This document shows positions 24,501 through 36,500 of a stretch of DNA of 64,000 nt, in pieces; the stretch's first letter is position 1, and every line of letters starts with the position of its first letter. Below the pieces are notes generated by a model. It made no database searches. It was given only the letters and a program-made list of their open reading frames with translations, and was not told the DNA's origin. Source of the DNA: Heligmosomoides polygyrus polygyrus (Eukaryota > Nematoda > Chromadorea > Rhabditida > Heligmosomidae); the NCBI GenBank assembly GCA_947396885.1, contig OX377206.1:3251634-3315633 (forward strand), given 5' to 3'. A program made the position numbers and the translations under genes.

Positions 24501-27500
24501 GAAACTCACGCGCAATCCGGCACGCGGTCACATTTCTTTGCCGAGTGGACACAAGACTGCCCATCATCGCAAGCGAACTGCCAAGAACCGCACGGAACAT
24601 TTGGAATACACGTAGACGGGCTGAAAAAAGAGCAGAATTTATTCCACATTAGAAATAAACATTTACGGAACCAGGTATATGAGTACGCTTCATTATTTAG
24701 AGGCAACAGAGGTCTGGAATCTATCCTAGTCGGAGGGACCACAGCTATAAAAGTGAAACAGATACAAACACGGTAGCTTAACACCAATAGGAAACTGCAT
24801 AGAATGGGCCTCCTTGTGGGCTACCCCACATGTGAGCTCTGCTAAAAAGTTCAATTTCAATTTTTCTCCGCCGTCTAAAAGACAATGTGATGTTCCTCCC
24901 CCTACCACAGATCCCGGCTAATTAACACAAAGTCGGCGGCAGCTGGAGTCTTGGCGCGGTCGCATTAGCTGTCGCGATAATGCCAGATACTTCCTCTAAA
25001 CATCATAACTGGTCAAATAGGCTTTAGGAAACACTCATCATACTGCTAGGTTCATTTACCGTAATGTGGGATGGCCACTATTTGAAAACTCCGCCTGACG
25101 CGTCGCAACACACAGCCCCTGTGCTCCGGAGCGCAATATCATTCCGGATAAGGGGTTTGTCTTCAGTAAGAACGTGAGAAAATTCTAACGAAAAAAAAAT
25201 CGGAAAATGAACGCCGTACCGGGAGTACTCAAGATCGGAAAAGAACGGAAACAGCAATACGATAGATGAAGGCGGGAATGATGAACGACAATCTCTCAGA
25301 AAAAAATTGATCAAAACGGCCGCAAAATACACTCAGAGTTTTTCGCGTGAATTGAACCATGTTTCGAATAGGATACATACTTCAGTCTTTGGTGTGTGTC
25401 CTCGGTATTGCATTTTGAGTGTAGCTAATTTACAACGTATCTCAATAAATGTTCAAATGTTGAGCGATTTTCTGAACCGCTTTAGCGATCCCTTATTAGA
25501 GCAGCAATTTCGAGTCCGCATGATTGCTCTCACAGACATGCTTCTACGGAGGACGGTCAGGATATACGAAATAGGCTATGCCCCTCGTAACGGGGGGGGG
25601 GGGGGGTGGCATTCGATCTTCCCCTCGTCCCTCTGTATCACCCACCCCCAACCCCCTAGGCTTCCTTGAGAGTCTAATGGCTGCCTTACATAAGTTTAGA
25701 GACACAAAACCAATTTCCCAGCCCCTCGGTACGCTAGAATAGAGACTCGACTCCCCCTCGCCAACTCGGCCGTACATCCCGCCCTGCCGCCACTTCGAAC
25801 GTACAGGGCTTGGGACCTGGCTGTTAGACAGATACATTAATTCCCGATCGGGGGGACAGTTCCCTGGTTCACTAGTTTGTCAGTAGAAACGCTATGTAAC
25901 AGCAAAAAACTGAGGGAATGTCGCCGCGTAGTGGTCACAGCAGGTTTCGTACAAATCACTTCAAAGCTAAAGATGTATTGAACATAAAGTGACCCACTTT
26001 TCACTGCTGATAGCATATCCCAGGGGACATATACACTCATACTTCTGCTTCGAATCACGAAGAAATCGACAGAGATGGGAGCAGCTGGCTTCGCGGCAAA
26101 CACGAGACGAAATTCCGACTAAAACAGTGAACAGTGAGAGGGGATCAAAAAAAAAGAAAAACAATGAATGAAATTCCGCAAAATAGTTGGAGATCAGGGG
26201 CCGGAAACATCAGTCTTGGGATAAATGAAAAGAAATCGCCGTGATTATGCGAAGATTATCACGAGGATTTTGGATATCCTCCGCCTAGCAAAATACCGAC
26301 GAATGGGTTGGTGAAGTATACGGCAAGGTATAGGTATATGAATAAATCGAACCATAGGTATGGTTTCTCCCTTAAACCCAGCATACACGTAGGCTTAATC
26401 GCTGATGAGTCCGACAACAGGTCATTTTCTTCAAAATTTTTGTTCAAGAACTTATCGCGAGAAGTAAAGGGAAACAATGCCTAAAAATAAGAGAAGGTTC
26501 ACGACTGCATATGACTGCGATGTTTTTCAGAATACGAACACCCTTTGTCAGAGGACCATTTAGAAGCCCCAATGTCTAGAAAGTCCTTTAATCTGCCCCG
26601 TGCACTAGATGATGCTGACCAGTTCCGGAAACAAGAACACAAACCAAGCAGCTCTTAAACAACTCACTGAATCTTTGAAGCACAGATGTCGACCTTGGAA
26701 GGTCAACTGTGGAGTTGGATGGGAGCTCGATTATCGTGGAGTTGCTGGAGAAATAAACGAAATTATTGTTACACCATTATAAACATGGATGATTCGGTAG
26801 GACACCTGGAAGATATCTGAGCGACCAGCATTCCACTTTCGTCCAAAGGAGCTACCGAGTAGTCGTTCGCTATCGGGGAAACAAAATGATGGCGAACATT
26901 CGAAGACACCACACCGACATCGCGAGACCATATTCCGCTGGGGCACTGGAATCGGCTGATCATTCACACATTTTCCCATGTACGGTAACAACTATATAAT
27001 CTGGCACATCCAACTGAAATGCAGTATATCCCCTAGCAGTTAAACAAACACAACAACGCCCGTGGCAGAGGCGATAATGGACGCCGATTGTGGAACGCAC
27101 CCGGAATCGATTTTTGTTTCGAATTGCGGCCTGACCAAACATGGAACATAGAACACTTACTGAGCCAAAAGTCATCCAAACCAGTTGTTAGCAAAAAAGG
27201 CTACAGCAAAAGATGGCTTTTTAAAAATTGCAAAACACGAATTCCTTCATGACTAACATTAAGTGGAAAGCGCATTTTTTCGTAAACAATTTAACGATTC
27301 ATTCACTGAAAAAGTAATCTAAATTCCACAAAGATCTCGTCTTTCTACTTTTTAAACCTAACTTATAGTTAATTTGTCAACTATTCCTTTTGTTCAAGAG
27401 TTTTTTTTTTGCCTTGTAAACGACGTCTTATACAGGAGCGTATTGCTACTACTATACTCGTAAACATAACGACTTCCTCCTGATAAGTGTCCCCAATTCT

Positions 27501-30500
27501 GGCATTGCACTGTAGAACTGAAAATGAAAGCACTCGTAGTTGAACTGTTTTGTCAAATAATTGAGAAGTAATACAGGATGTTCATTCTAAGTTCTAAAAC
27601 ACGAGCCGAAAAAGATTCTTGAAGTTCCTTTGCGTGCGGTTTTCGCATATCATGGAGGCGACAGTTTTTTACATACAAATACTTATCCAGTCGAAGCGAA
27701 CACAATATTAACTTGTCATAATATTATTAACCACAGTTTTGAATAAACAAGAAATTATTTGCAGGACAATTTGCATTTCACTACCAGCCTTGCTTTTTCT
27801 AGTTTTCGAGAGAGTGAAACTGATTAGTTGGCACTTAGTCGTTTGAAATGTGAGTTTTATTTTTATTTTTAATGGTACGCTTAATCTTCACTGAAAGAAT
27901 AGATTTGTGGCTGAGGTTAGAAGATATGTTACAATATAAACAACCCAACAATCATTTCGGCGTCAGAAATCGCCAATCGTTAAGTGCCCAATACGCTGTC
28001 AAAGAGTCAAAACAAGCCAAGCCATGAAATCTGACATTGACTGATTAAGTTATTACATGTGATTACCCATGTGGAGAAGGAGTGACAACAAAACGTTGAG
28101 CAGAGACACCCTGCGTGAATCCATAGAGCGTAGTCAGGAAGAAACATACCGTATAGAACAGCCGTAAATAGATGGGATCCACATAGATTCGTGTGCCTGG
28201 CCAGAGATCCTTCAAAAGGAAATCTTTAGATACAAATCAGATTCCCAAAAGCCTGAAAGGATAAAATGGAAAATAATGTAACCGACCTTCGACAACCACG
28301 CCTCGCACTTCCTTCCATCAAGCTGACATTGAATTATGGCCGGAGAAGGCAAGAATGGTGAAACATCAACGTAGAACAGATAGCTAAATGTTCAAAATGT
28401 TCTCTTAAACGAAAGTTAGTGGGCGTAAACCAGACTGTGGCAAAACTAACTTGGACTGTGGCAAAACAGTGATATCCCTTGGTACGGGAGCATGACCAGT
28501 GGCCAGCGACACCTCAGTGCCTGACACCACTCTGCCGATTAATTCCAGCGGCAGTGTGTGCGTATCCTGCAACGATTTGAAGAGCTTTCTATAGAATGGC
28601 GAAGAAAGACATGTCCCCGTCACAACCTTTCACATTTTCTTATTCAAATCCGATTTCACCTCCTTAGGAACCGTTTATACTGAGGCGGACACGGAGTGCT
28701 GCAACAGCAGCGCTGCTTATATCGATTAGTCGATCGTGTAATCGATGACAATGGCTTTCGTGCTGCGCTCGTAACGCGATGAACGGAGCACAAAATTCGA
28801 TTTATTCAACCCTTAAAAATTGAGAAGAGCAATGTGCAAAACCAGCTACTAGTGTCAAGTGGATGTTTTCTGAATACCCTTCAAAGAAAATCTAAAAGGA
28901 CAGCAAAAATTTGACCGTTGTCTACTAATGAAGAATTAAATCAAAAACTGCACTGGAAGGGTTGTCCATTCAGTTCTTTAAACTCAGGAAACCAATGTCG
29001 TTAACCCAAACTACCTTGACTCTGAAGACGTAGACAAAGCCGATTCCCGATCTGGAATGACATGACGCGTACAGAGCTCGGCCATTCTCGTCCATCGCAA
29101 GCGAATGGAAGACAGAACAGTTATGACGGTCAGGGAACGCAGACGCCTAAATAGCAACTTTTAGCGTTAATTAGCTAAGATATTAGTGTAAGTGGTAGTA
29201 TAGTACAAATGTAAAATGGAGGCGAAACAAAAAGACATCACGATTTCTACTGCTTTAGAACGTAGGTACTCAAAGCATATTTTAGTATTCACCTTTCTAC
29301 TTTATTTGCACCTGCCCTTGGTATCTTATTATGGAGCTGCTTACTTTTTGTTGTTTTTCCGATTTTTTTTTTGTTTCAGCACTGGATCTGTGTTTGCTTT
29401 GCCTTGCATGCACAATTATGTGCGCACCTTTGAGAGCAATAAATCAATAAATAATTATCTTATAAAAATTACAGCACACTGCATAAACACTGTACTCGTC
29501 CCTAATCAATCAATACGGAAATTTAAAGCTTACTTTCGTTTTACCGCTCCTGAACAGTGCCGGGCTAATACATGAAGTCCTCACTCTCGTAATCCTCTCC
29601 TCGTTGCTGTCAATCTCTCTCCTACCGTATTCTTGGGGAAAACCCAAACCTTTTCAGGGACACTTCAACATACCGTGATGATGACCAGCCGAATCGATTA
29701 TTCACCCATTAATCAATTCGCATCGGTAACATAAGTAGAAGTACATCTTTGGTTAGACGGGATTTATACTGCAGTCGCGGAACTGCGCGGCATTATGAAA
29801 GCTTCCAACATCGATTGTGTGGTGTGGGAAAAGGATAATTGTACTTTCTCAACGTCATGGCATCGACTTAAGTGTGAAAATTCCGCCTTAAGCAGCTTTC
29901 CTGTTTCTTCCTGTAATTACAACCTTATATTCCGCAAGTTTAATCGATTTTTACATAAGATCTAGTGACACAGACAGTGTCACCATGCACTATAAACGCA
30001 TTGCGTCGAAGATCTTACCAAGATCATTATGGTAAGATCTTCGACGCAATGCGTGTCGGGGCTCCACACTAACCAGGGAATGCCGTCAGCTTCCCATGGA
30101 ACTGTGGATTGAGACCTATATCACGTGAAAGAGCTCGAGACGCTGATCACAGATATGCAGACCAAATTTGCTAAATGGATCTCCTAAGCGAGTTATGGCC
30201 GGCGGAATCCGCGATGTCTTCCATGTCTTAGGCGCGCTCAATCAGCGTTGGGCGCAGTATTGCGTGGTAATCAGCGGCTCGGCTATCAGCGCCGTCAGCA
30301 GTGGCGGCGGCGCAATGGTAGGGTGCTCGCTCCAAAGGATTGGGTTCATTGGTTCGGTCCCGACGCTGACGGTTTTTTTGCATTTTGTGACCTATCTTCG
30401 ACGAGGACCTATGATCTCATTTTTGGCACATTTTTGAGCCCACGGCTTATGGCGACTTGCACTCACATCTATTTGAAGACGAAACGTTTTTCGGGTAAAA

Positions 30501-33500
30501 TGTTTTATTCATGACGTGAAGCAAGTCAGAAACTCAAATCAAAACAAAATAAATGTAAAAATAAAATCAACAAAACTTAATAAACATAATAAATAAAAAG
30601 TAAAGGCACTAGTTAAAAGTTCCGACTCCACCGACACGACTTCGGTCGAAAAAATTTTTTTTTGCTGAAACTTCGTCTAGGGGGTCATTTGGGGTGCTGA
30701 TCACGAATCTGACATCCGTTTTTCACGGTTCGGTCGGAGACCACCCATACCTTTAACAAGGGTGGTCCAGGCAGAGTTACCGATTTCGCTGAAACTTCGT
30801 CAGAGGGGTTGCTTGAGGTGCTAATCACGAATCTGACATCCGTTTTTCACGATTCGGTCGGAGGCCACCCATACCGTTGCTATAACTGTTCGGCCGAAGT
30901 CGTGTCGGTGGAGTCGGAACTTCTAACTAGTGCCCAGCGAAATCGGTGACTCTGCCTGGACCACCCTTGTTAACGGTATGGGTGGTCTCCAATCGAATCG
31001 TGAAGAACGGATGTCAGATTTGTGATCACACCCCCCCCCCCAAATAACCCCCTAGACGAAGCTTCAACAAAAAAAAAAAATTTCGACCGAAGTCGTGTCG
31101 GTGGAGTCGGAAGTGCAAAAACGTAAATGTAAACGTAAATGCAAGTCGCCACTAGCCGTTTGCTCAAAAATGTGCTAAAAATGAGATTATAGGTCCTCGT
31201 CGAAGATAGGACACAAAATGCAAAAAAGCCGTCAACACCGGGAGCCGAACCAATGAACCCAATCCTTTGGAGCGAGCACTCTACCGCTGTGCCGCCGCCG
31301 CTGCTGCCGGCTCTGGTAGCCGAACCGCTGATTACCGCGCAAAACTGCGCCCAACGCTGATTGAGCGTGCCTAACACATGGAAGACATCGCGGCTTCCGC
31401 CGGCCATAACTCGCTTAGGAGATCCATTTAGCAAATTTGGTCTACATATCTGTGATCAGCGTGTCGAGCTCTTTCACGTGATATAGGTCTCAATCCGAAG
31501 TTCCATGGGAAGCTTACGGCATTCCCTGGTAAGTTCGATGGATAGCCACCTAGACAGTTAAAAAATGAACATCCTAATAGGCCAGGAGCACTTTAGTATG
31601 CCCTACCACAGGAGTAATGCAACACACCAGGCGTGATATTCAATTTTGAATTTGGCGGCACATGTGGAAGTATGGGCGCACCCGTAATCAGGGGAACAGA
31701 GAATGAGTGGCACATCCAAGTATCCTTAATGTGCCAATGTCACAAAGTAAACCACATCATCAACTTGGCACCAAATCCTCTACTGTGAATAGCAGTACAC
31801 ACTTATATTCAGCATCCTTAGCAGCTCAATGAAGTCCACATTTTTATAGGCTTCTTCATCATTCTTAAGAAAACGCTTCAGAATCACCAGTCATGGCCTC
31901 GGCTAGGAAAGGCAAAGATTTACCAATATGTTTCATAGAATGCATTACGAACTTTATAAAATGAAGAATAGTATGTCTAAGGAAGGAAGAAAGTCCACTA
32001 CGGTGTATTGACCTGGTGAATATACAGTTTTGTTTTTACAGATGTTGCAGTCCTTTCAAAATCCACCATCACATCGGCGTTTAGCAAGAGCAAAGCTTTC
32101 TAAAAACATTCCAAAAATTGCGCTACAAGCTTAATAAAATTAGTAGATTTGGATAGATTGCTGCAGCACTACGGAGATCGAGTAGGTCACCACCTCGCTG
32201 ATCAATTCAATCAGTCACCAGGTTCGATAAACAGTGTCTGAAAGGCCAGGAACGTGAGGGGGAGTTTCCAAAATTCAAAAAAAAAAAAACTTTGGCCTCA
32301 TTCCGCATGGCAACGACTTCAAGAGCAGTAGAGACAACAAGACCAGTGTTCAAAACTTCCTCAATAATCTCACCGTGGGGCTGGAATGCTTATCCCAAAG
32401 AGAGCATTATAATAGAATGCATTGCTGTTTACTTTAGAAAAGAGAACAGCGAAGTGTATAGATTAAGAGACTGACACCCGGCTTCACCTTTCGAGTGTTC
32501 AAAACATTTCCTAAACGATTTCCTTATGGACTATGTTGTCCTTTTATTGCAGCTTTTTTGCCTTCCGTTTCACTCCCCTTCAATCTGTCAACACATCCGT
32601 TTTCTGGTGATAGTAACAATTGTAAAATTAACCTGTGCAACTAAACGAAACAAAAAAAAAACAAGTAGAACGAATTCCACGAACAATTATTACACCGTCT
32701 GCTGAAACTGACAAGATATGTCACCATGCTATACTATGCCATATTTTAACAATGTTACTTTCCCGAATGTTACAGAAATTTTGAAATTTTTGGCAAAACT
32801 AATAGTTCCTAGATAGACTGGTTTATACAAGTCTTCTAAACACCACTTTTTTGCCTTAATAAAATTGAATATGTATACAAATTGCACATTGCTAGCTCTA
32901 CTACGGTGAATTGACCAGACCAACCTCCGTCTCACCGAGCTGTCATTCACTACGCTTCAAGGAAGAATTAGAAATGTAGGGACAAATACATATTAATCAA
33001 TAAATTTCGAATTAATCGTAAACGACGGATTAGCTTACCAGATCACTGAATGGGCACGCTGAATCAACTAACACATCTGATCCGTGGGTACGGCTTTTTG
33101 ACACCGGTTAGCCATCGGAATCGAGACTGAAGCGGTCATCAAAGCCCTCGCCACACATGGTGTTCCTACTCAGCACATCAATGGACCTCGCGAGCTGTAC
33201 GGTGGTATCCCGACCAGGACCTCACCATTCTACGACGACGTCGTCGCCAACGTGAAGAGATAGGTACTGTATCTTACAAAGACGTCGACCATGAGAAACG
33301 GGTGAGTATCTATTGCCCCATTTTCGCTCAACGGAACGAATGCTCTAGCTATGCGTACCTAGGCGACGAAGTCTACATGGCAACGACCTAGTGCTGTGCA
33401 GAAAGAAACGAGTGGTTAGCGGAACTTTCAAGAGCGTCGAAGAAGTCGTCAAAAAAACGAAGAACATCCGAATCCGTGCCCACCTATTAGACTTCCACTG

Positions 33501-36500
33501 TTCTTTATGCGCTAGCGTATCCACAGAGACTTGAGCCATAAGAAAGCAAGATCAACACGCGATAAGCGTCGCGCACCCTGGAATCGAGAGGACGATGCTC
33601 GCAGTGACACGACTCACGCAAGTGAGAGAAGGTCTTTGAGCTTTGTCGACTTCAAACATCCAGAAACGCTGTCGTATAAGTCAAGTCGTCGAAAATTAGG
33701 TGGGCCGGCCTTGTAGCGCGCTTTGCAGATACTTGCTGGACGATAGCCGTCACCAAATGGATTCCACAGAATGTCAAGCGAACAGCAGGACGTCCCCAAC
33801 ACGCTGGTCAGACTTTCGGGAAAACCCTGATCGAACGATATGACGTTCTTCCTGTCACTCGAGCGAGAAGGATCCATTGGAGCATCTTGGCACGCAACAG
33901 GGACGAATGGAGACGCTGCTGGCGCCCGCAGCAAACCCATGATCAACGGGACGACAGATGATAGAGTTCTACTACTAAATTCGGTACTATTGCATAAGGA
34001 GCATCTGCGCCACCACATCTTCAGCCCTCTCCCTCACTGCCAATTCTCACGTCTCCTCTTCTTGTGTTTGCGCTGGTTCATACCTCGCCAACGGCACGCC
34101 AGGACTGCGAATGGCCCGGAAGATCAATCAGACGCTGCGCCGATCAATTTCCACGAATTGCACTGCTAATGATCCCAGATCAACGTGAACGGACTCCTCT
34201 AGTTTAGCATTCCCCTATTTAAGACATTACACTTCACGCAGCAAAATGCACCAAAATCTGCTCCGACACAGGGCAATTATAGCCCGAATCTCCTTCGGTC
34301 CCGTTGTACTTCAGATGCCGAGCGACGTGGTAGTATAGTGGCCAGCATGATCGATCACGTCAGTCAATTTTGCCACTATACCTGGCGTCGTGTCGCTCGG
34401 CGTCTGAGTAAAAACGAGGCCTCAGAGGGACATCAAGCCAATGGAACAACGGCACGCATGCCACACTGCATTCCTACATCGTCATTTCGAAGAAGTTGGG
34501 AGAATCTCAAAATCCAGTCAAATTCAAAAAACAAAGCGAGTACTACGAGAAATCTGGATGAAATGCTGCCCAATAGTAAAGGGTATCCAAATTGAGAGAA
34601 AATGTGAATAACCCTAGGAATCGTACCGCGAGCCAAACTTAAACCAAACCATCTGGCAAACTAATGTAAAGGTAAATAATAATGCAAGACGATAACGCAC
34701 CTTAGCCGGAAAGGTTAGCCGCGAAAATTTGATCCTCGATGGGTCCTTGGCGTCGATCCAAAAAATGAGCCGACTCGACGTGTCCACCGCGATCGAGTAC
34801 GGAACTCCGACAGACGGTAGCATAAAGCTCACCATCGGGTCCTAAGCATGCGTAGCCTTTGGATCGATTCTCAGTATAGTTGTGCTCAAGAGAATATATT
34901 AGAATAATATCCAGCGTCGGTAGCCGGCTTCGCCGGCGCCGGCGCTGGAGTATGCGGGCCACGCTAGGCTAGCCGGGTTCGCCGGCATCGCATCCGCCGG
35001 GTCACGCCGGGCTAGCCAACTCCGCCGGCGTCGGGTATGACGGACCACGCTAGGGACGTAGCCCAAACCTAGCTACGGATGCTTCCTCACCCAGCGTCGG
35101 TCGCCGGCTTCGCCGGCAACCAACGCTGGGTATTGAAGCATCCGTAGCGTCAAGCACGTTGAAACTTGCGCCTACTCCAGATTGATTCCTAGCTTGGTAC
35201 CACTCACATCTCTGTATAGCACGCAGAAGAATGTCCTCAGCACTCCTTCTTCGTCTATCGTTGTGTTCACAGCCTATTGCAGCTCGTCAAGCCTAGAGAA
35301 ATGTCTCACCTTTCTGTCCAGTCGTCGTGCTTCGAGCCGCTAGGTCCAAGACCTCATAGTATGGAAACCTCATCATGGGGGTGGTCGTTAGTGATCAACA
35401 CCGACGGTCGTCCGGAAGTGCAAGCGTCGTCGTCAACACCGCCGGTCGTTCGCAAGTGGAAGCGTCGTCGAAGTCAACTTCTTCTTCTCCTGAGCGTTTA
35501 GTCTCGCGCAGTAGCAGGGTCCGCTGTTCTTGTGATCTGTCGCCACCTCATCCTATCAAGGGCGTCATCTGCCGTGGCGCCGACTTCGGCGAGATCTCTC
35601 TTGATGACGTCCTTCCATCTTTTCCTTGGGGCTCCTCTCGGAGGCTTTCCGGGTGCCTCGAAATCTAGGGCCAACCTTGTGGGGTGATCCTCTGGTCTTC
35701 TGAGGACGTGTCCATACCACCTCAGGCACTGCTCTCTCATCTTCAGCTGGATCGGGGCTGTCTTCATCACTGCCCTAACATCCTCGTTTCGCACCTCGTC
35801 CCGACGGGTCCATCCACTGCCCACCTCAGCATCCTCATCTCCGCCGCGTGCAGTTGCCGCTCCTGCGCCTTACCCAGGGCCCAGCACTCACTGCCGTAGA
35901 GGAGGGCAGGTCTCACAACTGTTCTATAGAGCTTGCCTTTGAGCATCCTGGAGCATCTACGGTCGCAGAGGATCCCGGTGGACTCCCTCCACTTGAGCCA
36001 GGCTGCGTTTATCCGTACCCTGACCGCCTGGTCCACACTTCCTTCCTCGGAAAGGTCACTTCCGAGGTAGCGAAATTCTTCCACCTTCTCGATCGTCTCC
36101 CCTTGGCAGTCTAGGGTAGATCCAGCGCACTGCTCAGAGCAGCAGCTCCAGCGTCGTCGAAGTCAACACCGGTTCGAAACAGCTGCCTGCCACGCTGCCA
36201 TGTTGTGGTGCTTATGGTGGACGGGGGCGATACGACGATCGTTCAGATATCGGTTCAAGGCGAACCGATTTAGACATTAGCGAGGCGCTTCAGACAGTGA
36301 CTAATGCCTTCCTCCTTTATATATGGGGGATTGTTCGAATAGTCAAATATTCGATGTTTCTTAATTTTCGAATAATCGTTCAATTCGAACATCGAAAGCA
36401 AACCATAGTCGAATACTATTCGAAAATCGAATAATTTTGTTCGAATATCGAATAAACTTCGAGCACAGAACTTCATTCGAAGAATTTATTGACTAGTCGA

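Noticed and set aside
30970..31434. 154-codon open frame on the minus strand
   Set aside because: It lies wholly in the foldback arm and has an inverse partner in the other arm. It crosses a tRNA-like segment.
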